Part shown: positions 1-7,114 of the stretch, piece after piece | Layout of the letters: each line of letters begins with the position of its first letter | Numbering within the stretch: the first letter of the stretch is position 1 | Assembly (NCBI GenBank): GCA_021799325.1 | Contig: JAJZAS010000049.1 | Span: 1-9,013, forward strand | Origin: Bacillota bacterium | GTDB lineage: Bacteria > Bacillota > Bacilli > Alicyclobacillales > SLC66 | Direction: 5' to 3' | Length of the DNA: 9,013 nt | Position numbers and translations under genes: made by a program | Notes under the pieces: model-generated | Database searches by the model: none | Told to the model about the DNA's origin: nothing | What the model saw: only the letters and a program-made list of their open reading frames with translations

Positions 1-1009
1 TTTCAAGCGCGTATTTCCGTGCTGATGCTGCCATGGACTGTGCGGAATTGATTAGTTTTGATAATTCCGCGAGAGACTGGGCGGTTTGTGTGACGTCCCG
101 CTCTTCCTCTTTGGTGTTCTCTGCAGTGAATTGCATTTGCTTGGCAATCTCCGCGATGGACGCGGCTGTCTCTTCGAGTGATGACGCATTTTCTTCAGAT
201 GCTGCGTTTAATCCTTCGGCACTGACCCGGATACCATCCAGAAGATGACGCAGTTGCGCGACCATCTGATTCGTTGAGGCCATTGTTTCACCGATCTCGT
301 CCCTCGTTTTGATCTCTAGTTCATCAACCCCAATATTGCCCGCAGCCACTTGCTCTGTTACTGATTTAAGTGTCCTTAACGACTTGGCTATCATGCTGGA
401 GTAAATGTAGGCAATGATTAATCCCAGCAAAATGACCAGAATGGAAATCACCCATTCGATCCAGTTGGTGGCCGCTTCGTAGGAGTTGACCCTTGCACTC
501 ATTGCGGTCATGGATTTTTCCTGATTTTTTTGATAGGTAACAAGTGGCTGTAGCATGCTTTGATAAGGAACTTCCGTATATTTTTCCTGTGCCAGCCTCA
601 TTTTATTTTTACTTATGTATTGAAAAGCACTCGCGTTCCCGTTCAAATAACTGGCAAATGCACCACGAAACTGATTTAAGAGCGTAGCATCTGTGGAATC
701 CGTGGTTAAATTATTCAATTGGATCCACTCACGATTGATTTTTGCCACGTATTGATGATAATCACCTAAAAGTATGGTGCGTTGACTAGAAGAAGCCAAC
801 AAGTACCAGGCGCCATCATCGTTCATTTGACGCACATCACTGTCCAGCGTTTCAGCGACGAGCGTCCTTTGGTTGCTATCCATCATCTTTTGATACAGCG
901 AACTAATTTGTGACCGAAAATAGCCGCTAAGCACGCTGGAAACCAACACCAACACCAAGATAGCCGCAAAACTCAACATCAACTTGGCGCGTATAGACAT
1001 ACTCTTCAT
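1..1009 (-). CDS. Methyl-accepting chemotaxis protein, N-terminal part (cut by window edge)
   Basis: Membrane chemoreceptor that would sense a ligand outside the cell and signal to CheA/CheW; the ligand is unknown. The frame is open from an ATG at 1009 to base 1, giving 336 codons. Visible parts are a positively charged N-terminus, a first membrane segment at about residues 10-29, a mostly helical extracellular region of about 150 residues (four-helix-bundle type), a second membrane segment at about 186-205, a HAMP linker at about 205-258, and then the start of the alanine/glutamate/serine-rich coiled-coil signalling domain (motif AASEENASSLEETAASIAEI). The conserved hairpin tip and C-terminus lie beyond the window, so intactness cannot be judged. 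The ATG at 1009 is preferred over the in-frame ATG at 1000 because AAGGAG (1021-1026) lies 11 bases before it. The gene follows the sigma-54 activator on the same strand after 95 AT-rich bases with no obvious terminator. The family call is firm; the ligand is not assignable. Confidence 0.93.
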   Translation of the reverse strand, partial: MKSMSIRAKLMLSFAAILVLVLVSSVLSGYFRSQISSLYQKMMDSNQRTLVAETLDSDVRQMNDDGAWYLLASSSQRTILLGDYHQYVAKINREWIQLNNLTTDSTDATLLNQFRGAFASYLNGNASAFQYISKNKMRLAQEKYTEVPYQSMLQPLVTYQKNQEKSMTAMSARVNSYEAATNWIEWVISILVILLGLIIAYIYSSMIAKSLRTLKSVTEQVAAGNIGVDELEIKTRDEIGETMASTNQMVAQLRHLLDGIRVSAEGLNAASEENASSLEETAASIAEIAKQMQFTAENTKEEERDVTQTAQSLAELSKLINSAQSMAASARKYALE

Positions 1010-1020
1010 TTATACGTAAG

Positions 1021-1026
1021 CTCCTT
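1021..1026 (-). promoter_or_regulatory. Ribosome binding site of the chemoreceptor gene
   Basis: AAGGAG on the minus strand, 11 bases before the ATG at 1009 and about 20 before the alternative ATG at 1000. It supports the upstream start. Confidence 0.6.
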
Positions 1027-1104
1027 TACTATAAGTGCAATACGACCTGCCGTAAGTATATTGTATATGACTGATTTTTTTCTATCATAAGACTAATTAA
1101 TCAT

Positions 1105-2529
1105 TTATGACAATTTATATTTCTTTATCTTGGATTGTAAGGTTTGTCTTGGGATTCCTAGTAATTTTGCGGCATGCGTCAAATTGCCCTGTGAAGAATC
1201 CAGTGCACGCTGAATCCACTCTTTCTCCACTTTTGCCACTTCGTCCTGTAAACTGCGTAGCGCTTCCGAATTATCGACTCTCACTGTCTCTTTGCGATAC
1301 TCTACTCCTGCTTCTTTAAGTAAATAACTTGGCAAATGGTGCGGCTCAATCCACCCTTCATCAGCCAGATTCATACTTGCCTCCACCGCATGCTTCAATT
1401 CGCGCACATTACCTTTCCACCCCGCCTTGCGAAATACCTCCTTTACCTCAGGCGAAAGCCCTTTCACTCGCTTGTGAAACCGCCGATTAAACTCGTTGAT
1501 AAACACGGCAGTTAGCAAAAAAAGATCTTCTCCACGCTCTACTAAGGGCGGTAAATGTAACGTCACCACACGTACTCTATAATACAGATCGGCCCGAAGG
1601 GTGCCTGCTTGTAGCGCTTCTTCCGGATCTACATTCATCGCTGCCATGATCCTGACGTCGACCGGAATCAGTTTGTTGTCACCAAGTCGCCGCACCTGTT
1701 GCTCTTCAATCACGCGAAGCAGTTTTGCCTGTAGATCAAGCGGCATGGAATTGAGTTCGTCAAGAAAAAGCGTGCCACCGCTAGCCAGTTCAAAGAGCCC
1801 TGCCCTATTTTCGGCACCAGTAAAACTACCTTTTACCGTACCAAATAGGATGCCTTCCAGCAAGGTGCCGGGTAGTGCCGCGCAGTTTTGTGCGATAAAA
1901 GGAGACGCCGATCTCTGACTCGCATTGTGAATCCCTTGCACCAACAGTTCCTTACCTGTTCCTGTTGCACCAAACACCAGCACAGGTGATGAGGTGGTGG
2001 CGATTTTTTTCGCCTTATCCACCACTTCCATGACCAAAGATGAGTCGGTTGCCACATCCGCTAGCGTCCACGTGGCACCTGTCGACTTGCGAACTCCCTC
2101 CTTAATTTTCGCGGATTTCGGGCTCACCGCCGCCTGAAGATCCACTACTTTTTCCGCCAGATGTTGCACTTCCGTGATGTCGACCGAAATCTCCAGCGCC
2201 CCTATTTGTATGCCACTGGAAAAAACCGGCCTTGTCGTATTGCTGGTGTGAACCACATCGCCGCGGAAATTGCGGTAAGACTGTTGCTCATGAGATATAT
2301 TTTCCTGATTTTTGAGCACACGAAGTAGTGAACTGGTTTCTTCCGTTAAAGAAGGGAAAACATCTAGCACGTGCTTGCCGATCACTTCCACTGGTTCCAG
2401 CCCATCCAGTTTTCCCGCCCAGCGATTGTAAAAAACCGTTCTCCCGTCCATATCCACAGCGTGTACGCCAAGTTCTAACGACTCGAGCAACGCCTCCAAC
2501 CACGCGTCGTAATCCAGCCTACTTTTCAT
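1105..2529 (-). CDS. RocR-like sigma-54-dependent transcriptional activator (PAS, AAA+, Fis-type HTH)
   Basis: Enhancer-binding protein that would use ATP hydrolysis to open sigma-54 RNA polymerase promoters. Of 474 residues, about 10-120 form a PAS sensor domain (it contains VDMDGRTVFYN). The central AAA+ domain has Walker A GATGTGKE (187-194), GSFTGA (234-239) where the usual loop is GAFTGA, Walker B GTLFLDEL (252-259), RADLYYR (312-318) and GNVREL (373-378). A Fis-type helix-turn-helix ends the protein (about 445-470, with AAKLLGIPRQTLQSKIKK). Length and domain order match B. subtilis RocR (about 460 residues), the activator of arginine and ornithine catabolism, and resemblance is visible through the PAS domain as well. 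The effector here is unknown and BkdR-like or other relatives remain possible. The ATG at 2529 was chosen; a TTG directly before it (2532) could also serve, and GGGGGAT lies just upstream. The gene overlaps the HD gene by 11 bases, implying translational coupling. Confidence 0.92.
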   Translation of the reverse strand: MKSRLDYDAWLEALLESLELGVHAVDMDGRTVFYNRWAGKLDGLEPVEVIGKHVLDVFPSLTEETSSLLRVLKNQENISHEQQSYRNFRGDVVHTSNTTRPVFSSGIQIGALEISVDITEVQHLAEKVVDLQAAVSPKSAKIKEGVRKSTGATWTLADVATDSSLVMEVVDKAKKIATTSSPVLVFGATGTGKELLVQGIHNASQRSASPFIAQNCAALPGTLLEGILFGTVKGSFTGAENRAGLFELASGGTLFLDELNSMPLDLQAKLLRVIEEQQVRRLGDNKLIPVDVRIMAAMNVDPEEALQAGTLRADLYYRVRVVTLHLPPLVERGEDLFLLTAVFINEFNRRFHKRVKGLSPEVKEVFRKAGWKGNVRELKHAVEASMNLADEGWIEPHHLPSYLLKEAGVEYRKETVRVDNSEALRSLQDEVAKVEKEWIQRALDSSQGNLTHAAKLLGIPRQTLQSKIKKYKLS

Positions 2530-3805
2530 CAAGATCCCCCGGAGAAAAAACGCGTTGCACGGTCACATCATGCTTGCGCACTGCTTCCACCAAAAAAGAG
2601 GTCTGCGAGAGCGCAACGGCTCGTCCTTCATCATCAAACAGATAGATTTCTTTCGATGTCTGCACGGATTCGTTATGCTTTTCATCGCCGGGGGCCACAT
2701 AGTTGTCCTGATAGGTGTGACTGTCTACCTCATCCAGCGTCAGATAGTAATCAGGAGGCAGTCCTCTCTCTGCCATCTCTCTGGCCATCGCTTCGTACAT
2801 CCGATGTCCCTCTTTGGCATCATCCACGTCGATGCCGCGAAACAGCCTGCGATCAAGCAAACGGGAGGCCAAATCCTGCAAAATTTCATCCGAATGATGC
2901 GTCCATAGGTGCATAGCCGCCCAAAGAATCGCATCATCCAACTCCAAGTAGGCGCTTACCGCACCTGGTGCATCGCTTTTCAAGGTTCCTTCGAGCAGGC
3001 GATTCAAGCCATCGAGCCCGGGAATCGAAGCGCGGATATCCTGTGCTCGCTTGAGCATTTTTTCCATCATCACTTCTGCGGCTCGGGTGGTGCGGTGAAA
3101 ATACACATGCAAATACATGTAATAGCGACTCATGATGTAATCTTCCGCGATGCTTTGCCCTTTTTTGAGATCAAGCCCCACTTCCACCTCACCGTTCACT
3201 TCGCCGATGCGCATCACATGAAGCAGCCACTCGACATCGAAGGTGCCATATCCTGCGCCTGTAAAAAGCGAATCACGCAATAAGTAATCCGTCCGATCCA
3301 TATCGAGCTGGCTTGATAACAGTTTAACAACAGCACGAGACGGCGCAAATGTCTGCTCAATCACGCGCGCCACCTGTTCAGAAAATCCGTGTTGGTAGGC
3401 TTCGAGCACCTGGTGTACTTCTGTTTCCGGCGCGCGAATAATTGATGTAGTCCACCTTTCATGCCGTTCATCAGTTACCGATTCAAGCGCGTGGGAAAAA
3501 GGGCCATGACCAAGATCATGAAGAAGCGCCGCCGCCATGGCAATGTGTCGGAACTCATAAAGTTCCGATTCCAGTGCCCCTCGTTGCAATGCTGTCAGAT
3601 CAAGAAAACGCCGCATCAAATGAGCCACGCCAAGTGAATGCAAAAAGCGCGAATGCTCAGCACCTGGATAGGCAATATTGCTCATCCCAAGCTGCCGGAT
3701 TCGCCGCAGTCGTTGCACTTCTTTTGTATTGATCAAATCTACGATTAACTGATCATTGTCATCGAAGGCGATCAGATTGTGAACAGGGTCGCGAAAACTT
3801 TTCAC
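2519..3805 (-). CDS. HD-domain phosphohydrolase, YwfO/dNTP triphosphohydrolase-like
   Basis: Predicted cytoplasmic metal-dependent phosphohydrolase of 428 residues, the same size as B. subtilis YwfO (about 430) and like the SAMHD1/EF1143 group that hydrolyses dNTPs. The start has the family signature RDPVHNLI. The metal-binding set is present: H51 in EHSRFLHS, H96-D97 in LLHDLGHGPFSH, and a later aspartate near 168 in SSQLDMDRTDYLLRDS. The remaining C-terminal half is a helical domain followed by a short beta-rich tail without recognisable extra domains. The start is GTG at 3805, preceded by AGGAGG six bases upstream. It is the first gene of a probable minus-strand unit with the RocR-like activator, and its last codons overlap that gene. 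A dNTPase activity is inferred from the family; the true substrate could be another nucleotide, so no gene symbol is given. Confidence 0.93.
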   Translation of the reverse strand: MKSFRDPVHNLIAFDDNDQLIVDLINTKEVQRLRRIRQLGMSNIAYPGAEHSRFLHSLGVAHLMRRFLDLTALQRGALESELYEFRHIAMAAALLHDLGHGPFSHALESVTDERHERWTTSIIRAPETEVHQVLEAYQHGFSEQVARVIEQTFAPSRAVVKLLSSQLDMDRTDYLLRDSLFTGAGYGTFDVEWLLHVMRIGEVNGEVEVGLDLKKGQSIAEDYIMSRYYMYLHVYFHRTTRAAEVMMEKMLKRAQDIRASIPGLDGLNRLLEGTLKSDAPGAVSAYLELDDAILWAAMHLWTHHSDEILQDLASRLLDRRLFRGIDVDDAKEGHRMYEAMAREMAERGLPPDYYLTLDEVDSHTYQDNYVAPGDEKHNESVQTSKEIYLFDDEGRAVALSQTSFLVEAVRKHDVTVQRVFSPGDLDEK

Positions 3806-3811
3806 GAAATC

Positions 3812-3817
3812 CCTCCT
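3812..3817 (-). promoter_or_regulatory. Ribosome binding site deciding the GTG start of the HD gene
   Basis: A perfect AGGAGG on the minus strand, six bases before the GTG at 3805. No ATG is equally well placed, so GTG is the start. Confidence 0.8.
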
Positions 3818-3838
3818 AAGCCCACTCTTTTTCTACTT

Positions 3839-3865
3839 ATTTTATCAAATAAACGGCTTAGCCAA
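3839..3865 (-). promoter_or_regulatory. Candidate promoter of the HD phosphohydrolase-activator unit
   Basis: On the minus strand an extended -10 element TGATAAAAT (3847-3839) follows TTGGCT (3865-3860) with a 15-base spacer, which is short. Transcription would start near 3832, leaving a leader of about 27 bases before the GTG. The weak -35 spacing is compensated by the TG extension. A near-palindrome (3861-3872) overlaps the -35 element. This was recognised by eye only. Confidence 0.45.
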
Positions 3866-3872
3866 TATTGCC
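3861..3872. promoter_or_regulatory. Near-palindrome GCCAATATTGCC, possible operator
   Basis: The central eight bases CAATATTG are a perfect palindrome and the outermost pair also matches, leaving only one mismatched pair of six. It lies between the divergent HD and EcsC genes and overlaps the proposed -35 element of the HD promoter, where a repressor could act. Short AT-rich palindromes also arise by chance. Confidence 0.25.
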
Positions 3873-3929
3873 ATTGTCAAATTCAGCAATTCGTGGGATG
3901 CTAGACTTCAAGATTGATAGGGACAAATT

Positions 3930-3936
3930 GGGAGGG
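3930..3936 (+). promoter_or_regulatory. Ribosome binding site of the EcsC-family gene
   Basis: GGGAGGG lies ten bases before the ATG at 3947. It favours that start over the in-frame TTG at 3914, which has no site before it. Confidence 0.7.
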
Positions 3937-3946
3937 TTCAAACCGG

Positions 3947-4882
3947 ATGAACGCATACGAACAAAGTGTACTTCAAACCTGGTTGCGGGATGCCAAGCAA
4001 CCCGAAAAGCTTCCCATCCGTTTGACCCGTCAATTTTCCGGTGGAGTCGGACGTATCGTCAAAACCATAGAAAAAATCAACCATAAAAAAACCCAAGATC
4101 TATACGCCCGCCTTCAAGGGGCGGCAAAAAACATGATAATCAAGGTACTCGAACAATCCGCCACCATCAGACAATTGGAACGGGTGGAGAACGAGATTGC
4201 AAAGCTCGGTGGCCACGCAGAGAACGCAAGCGAAATCCGACTGTTGCCACTCGAGATCAAAGACGAAGTAGCGCGGCGGCTAGCTCACTCCCAAACAATC
4301 ACAGTCAGCGCGGAAGGCGTCACCGCAGGCTTTCTTACGTCATTGTTTGAACTAGTACCAGGGCTCCAGGGGCTTGTGGTTCCCACCATTCTTGCAGACC
4401 TATATGCCACCATCCGAATGCTTGCGCAAAGCGCTGTCCAGATCGGTTATAGCTATGGCTATAATCTGCATAACGAAGAGGATTTGCCGCACTTTTTGGT
4501 GGCAATGGCCCCTACTTCCTCCGATGCTCAGGTGATTGAAGCAAAATTAACTGCCCACCTCGCCGTGAGGGAATCTGCTATGGTTGCCGCGCGGGCCTTG
4601 GGCCAGCACCTCACGGTCAGCATGCTTGCCAGTGGTTCACCGTTTGTCGGGTCGCTTATCGATGCGCTTGCCTCGAGAATCGCGCTGTATTTTATTGAAA
4701 AAGAGGGAAGTCTCCTCATCCCTGTCGCGGGTGCCGTGCTACAGGGCGCCATCAACGCATCCTTTGCCCGAATGAATTACCAGGATGCCAGGCGTTATTT
4801 CCAACGCCTTCACTTGATCGATCGCTACGGTGAAGATTACCTTGAGGAACGCCTTGCGGCGCTTCGCAAAGGAACCGCTTAA
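3947..4882 (+). CDS. EcsC-family protein
   Basis: Protein of 311 residues with the features of the EcsC family (named after the third gene of the B. subtilis ecs ABC-exporter locus), whose molecular function is not established. The recognisable part is the C-terminal two thirds: a glycine-rich stretch GVTAGFLTSLFELVPG, an ADLYATIRMLAQSAVQIGYSYG segment matching the family's conserved pattern up to its GYGYD-like end, a hydrophobic stretch near GSLLIPVAGAVLQGAINASF, and an ending rich in charged and aromatic residues with DRYG. The first 100 or so residues are charged and helical, making it longer than B. subtilis EcsC (about 236). There is no signal peptide, and the hydrophobic segments could associate with the membrane. 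No ecsA or ecsB genes lie nearby; it stands alone between two minus-strand units. A good promoter was not found. Its stop codon interlocks with that of the convergent DUF1934 gene. Confidence 0.82.
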   Translation: MNAYEQSVLQTWLRDAKQPEKLPIRLTRQFSGGVGRIVKTIEKINHKKTQDLYARLQGAAKNMIIKVLEQSATIRQLERVENEIAKLGGHAENASEIRLLPLEIKDEVARRLAHSQTITVSAEGVTAGFLTSLFELVPGLQGLVVPTILADLYATIRMLAQSAVQIGYSYGYNLHNEEDLPHFLVAMAPTSSDAQVIEAKLTAHLAVRESAMVAARALGQHLTVSMLASGSPFVGSLIDALASRIALYFIEKEGSLLIPVAGAVLQGAINASFARMNYQDARRYFQRLHLIDRYGEDYLEERLAALRKGTA

Positions 4883-5304
4883 TCCTCTTCCTCCCAAGAT
4901 AGGTCCAGCAGCACCTGCATCGGGATCGTCTCTGTCTTTTGCAACGTCATCCACGCGGAAAGCGCCACATTGAGTCCACGCTCGTGGATAGTGACGTTGA
5001 GTTCTGACGTGTCCACTTCTAATTCGATATCGCCCTCAGGGAACCGATAAAAACCAATCGTTTTTTTTCCATTGATAAAAGAATAATCGCTCTCGACGGC
5101 ACCTTTTCTGATCATGCGGATTTGCGGGTCTTCCGGATCGCTGACATCAATGACCATGCGGGTTCTCGTTCCCTGCCATTCCTCATTGTCTTCCCGATAC
5201 ACAAGCACGTATTTACGATTCAAAAAAGTGACCCGCGTTGGCGTAACCTGATCGGTCTCTAGCGAATGGACACGGAGAGTCCCTTTAGCTTGTTTAAATG
5301 CCAT
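4879..5304 (-). CDS. DUF1934 (YwiB-like) beta-barrel protein
   Basis: Small protein of 141 residues with no known function, of the DUF1934 family; B. subtilis YwiB is almost the same length (142). The sequence alternates short beta strands: a strand with TLRVHSLETD, then RTRMVIDVSD, then the family-typical IRMIRKGAVESDYSFINGKK block and a strand with IELEVDTSELNV, ending in an acidic WEEED tail. This agrees with a lipocalin-like barrel, but that is family knowledge. The ATG at 5304 gives the family length and overlaps the end of speB by 11 bases; an in-frame start at 5367 would add 21 residues, but they lie wholly inside speB and do not look like the family. It is the last gene of the speE-speB unit, so it is probably translationally coupled, with only a weak GAGG site before it. 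Its stop overlaps that of the EcsC gene. Confidence 0.85.
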   Translation of the reverse strand: MAFKQAKGTLRVHSLETDQVTPTRVTFLNRKYVLVYREDNEEWQGTRTRMVIDVSDPEDPQIRMIRKGAVESDYSFINGKKTIGFYRFPEGDIELEVDTSELNVTIHERGLNVALSAWMTLQKTETIPMQVLLDLSWEEED

Positions 5305-6178
5305 AGGAAAGTAGCGCCTCGCGAAGAATTTTAGCGGCCACAATTTGCGTCTGCTCAGTGGGATCAAGCACAGGTGCCACTTCTACCACGTCAAAACCCA
5401 CTACGTTCAGATCCTTCATAGCATGGACACTGGCAAGAAGCTCTCTTGAGGTGATACCTCCCGCTTCCGCTGTCCCCGTTCCAGGAGCAACGGAGGGATC
5501 GAGCACATCGATGTCAATCGTAATGTAGACAGGGTGGCCAGCCAATTCGGGTAGCACACTTTTCAGCGGTTCCCACACATCAAACGGATAAAAATGCGTA
5601 TGGGCGCGAGCATAAGTAAATTCTTCGCGGGTACCCGAGCGAATGCCAAACTGGTAAATCCGATCAGGCCCGATGATGCCTGCCACTTTTTTGATGACAG
5701 CAGAATGGGAGAGCGGCTCGCCTTCATACTCATCGCGCAAATCCGCATGAGCATCGATATGGACGATATGCAAATCAGGAATTCGCTTTGCCACCGCCTG
5801 AATGGCGCCAAGTGATACGAGGTGCTCGCCGCCAAGCCCAAATGGCATCTTCCCATCATCCAGCCACTTACCAACATAGCGCTCAATCATGTCAATGCTG
5901 TGTCCGGCGTGACCAAATGGAAGTGGCATATCTCCCGCATCAAAATACGCCACCTCTTCCAAATGCCGATCCAGGTAAGGGCTATACTCTTCCAGCCCAA
6001 TGGATACTTCGCGAATCCGCTGCGGACCAAGCCTCGCACCGGGGCGAAACGAGGTGGTCCAGTCCATTGGCATCCCGTAAATGACCACCCTGGCCGCATC
6101 GTAATCGTCTGTCGATCCGATAAACGTCCTGCCCGAATAGGCAAAGTCAAAAGGTTTACGATGCGATTGGTCACTCAT
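5294..6178 (-). CDS. speB: Agmatinase (agmatine ureohydrolase)
   Basis: Cytoplasmic manganese enzyme hydrolysing agmatine to putrescine and urea, a step of the arginine-decarboxylase route to polyamines. The protein has 294 residues, the family size (about 290). All metal-binding motifs are present: GGEHL with H119, DAHAD with D142, H144 and D146, and TIDIDVLDP with D222 and D224, followed by the PGTGTAEAGG loop. The blocks GMPMDWT, REVSIGLEEYSPYLD and DYEGEPLSHS-like are as in Bacillus SpeB. The ATG at 6178 overlaps the TGA of speE in an ATGA junction, so the two are coupled. The product of SpeB, putrescine, is the substrate of SpeE, encoded just upstream. Another ureohydrolase substrate (guanidinobutyrate) is less likely given this neighbour and the close match to Bacillus SpeB. 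Confidence 0.96.
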   Translation of the reverse strand: MSDQSHRKPFDFAYSGRTFIGSTDDYDAARVVIYGMPMDWTTSFRPGARLGPQRIREVSIGLEEYSPYLDRHLEEVAYFDAGDMPLPFGHAGHSIDMIERYVGKWLDDGKMPFGLGGEHLVSLGAIQAVAKRIPDLHIVHIDAHADLRDEYEGEPLSHSAVIKKVAGIIGPDRIYQFGIRSGTREEFTYARAHTHFYPFDVWEPLKSVLPELAGHPVYITIDIDVLDPSVAPGTGTAEAGGITSRELLASVHAMKDLNVVGFDVVEVAPVLDPTEQTQIVAAKILREALLSYGI

Positions 6179-7011
6179 GACAGCAAATCCTCCACAAAAC
6201 GCGGCAACGTAAACGCTGAGCGGTGCAAATCCTTCGTGTAGTACTTCGTGACAAGGCTCGCGCTTCGTGATTCATCCGCAATGACGCGTGGATCGTACTT
6301 TTTGGAACCAATCGTAAAGCTCCAGAGTCCGCTTGGATACGTTGGGATCGAAGCAAGATAGAGTTTCGTGATCGGGAACAGCGACTTTACATCCGCCTGC
6401 ACATTATGAATCAATTCCCCATTGAAAAACGGCGACTCACTTTGCGCGACGAAGATGCCGTCTTCTTTCAGCCCCTCATAAATACTCTCATAAAATGACT
6501 TGGCAAAGAGCCCCACCGCAGGCCCGATCGGATCTGTCGAATCGACGATAATCACATCGTATTCGCCAGGATGATCTTTTACGTGCGCAATGCCGTCTCC
6601 CACTTCCACCACCGCACGCGAATCTCCAAGTGCCACGGCGATTTGGGGCAGGTACTCTTTAGATACTTCAATCACGCGATCATCGATTTCGGCGAGCACC
6701 GCTTTTTCCACAGACGGGTGTTTCAACACCTCGCGGACCACGCCGCCATCGCCGCCGCCGACCACTAGCACTTTTTTCGGGTTGGGATGCGCAGATAAAG
6801 CGATGTGGCTAATCATCTCATGATAGATGAATTCATCTCGGTCGGTCGTCATGACGCAACCGTCAAGCACCAGCATCTTGCCCCACTCGATCGTGTCGAT
6901 CATCGCGAGATCCTGATAAGGCGTAGTTTCCGTATGTAACGTTTCTTTTATCTTCGCTGTAATCCCATAATTTTTGGTTTGTTTTTCCGTAAACCAAAGT
7001 TCCACTGTCAT
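6175..7011 (-). CDS. speE: Spermidine synthase (putrescine aminopropyltransferase)
   Basis: Transfers the aminopropyl group from decarboxylated S-adenosylmethionine to putrescine, giving spermidine and methylthioadenosine, in the cytoplasm. It has 278 residues, like B. subtilis SpeE (about 276). An N-terminal beta domain begins ELWFTEKQTKNYGIT and includes LDGCVMTTDRDEFIYHEM. The Rossmann fold has the nucleotide-binding loop VVGGGDGG (83-90) and the acidic residue of AEID (109-110 region). The catalytic region VDSTDPIGPA starts at 156, with D157 the probable catalytic aspartate and D160 next to it. The YPSGLWSFTIGSKKYDP block is also typical. The start ATG has AAGGAG a few bases upstream, and an extended -10 promoter lies about 20-35 bases ahead. 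It is the first gene of the speE-speB-ywiB-like operon. No arginine decarboxylase or speD gene is seen here. Confidence 0.97.
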   Translation of the reverse strand: MTVELWFTEKQTKNYGITAKIKETLHTETTPYQDLAMIDTIEWGKMLVLDGCVMTTDRDEFIYHEMISHIALSAHPNPKKVLVVGGGDGGVVREVLKHPSVEKAVLAEIDDRVIEVSKEYLPQIAVALGDSRAVVEVGDGIAHVKDHPGEYDVIIVDSTDPIGPAVGLFAKSFYESIYEGLKEDGIFVAQSESPFFNGELIHNVQADVKSLFPITKLYLASIPTYPSGLWSFTIGSKKYDPRVIADESRSASLVTKYYTKDLHRSAFTLPRFVEDLLS

Positions 7012-7015
7012 TTCA

Positions 7016-7021
7016 CTCCTT
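7016..7021 (-). promoter_or_regulatory. Ribosome binding site of speE
   Basis: AAGGAG on the minus strand, four bases before the ATG at 7011. It confirms that start. Confidence 0.7.
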
Positions 7022-7037
7022 CATCTATTTCGCCGCT

Positions 7038-7046
7038 ATTATACCA
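7038..7046 (-). promoter_or_regulatory. Extended -10 promoter of the speE operon
   Basis: The minus strand reads TGGTATAAT (7046-7038): a perfect TATAAT with the TG extension. No good -35 hexamer is found 16-18 bases upstream, as is common for extended -10 promoters. Transcription would start near 7031, about 20 bases before the ATG. The insertion sequence begins upstream of this element, so the promoter is kept. Confidence 0.65.
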
Positions 7047-7114
7047 TGATGCACCAGCACCACGCTTGTTTAGGAACCTCCCGTGCAGGTGATACTACAT
7101 CCCGACTTTTACAG

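Noticed and set aside
1035..1052. Sigma-54-like element CGGCAG...TTGCAC on the minus strand before the chemoreceptor gene, beside the sigma-54 activator gene
   Set aside because: GG and GC are separated by 11 bases, not the strict 10, and the start of transcription would fall inside the ribosome binding site (about 1025), so it cannot serve as drawn.
1083..1107. Possible motility-sigma promoter (TAAA, 14 bases, then ..GATA.) for the chemoreceptor on the minus strand
   Set aside because: Only half of the -10 consensus matches and the spacer is one base short; too weak to list.
2909..3283. Plus-strand open frame of 124 codons inside the HD gene
   Set aside because: It is antisense to an intact conserved gene, and its protein is a histidine-rich shadow with no family features.
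4858..4882. Small hairpin TTGCG...CGCAA near the end of the EcsC gene as a terminator
   Set aside because: The stem has only five pairs and no T run follows on either strand.
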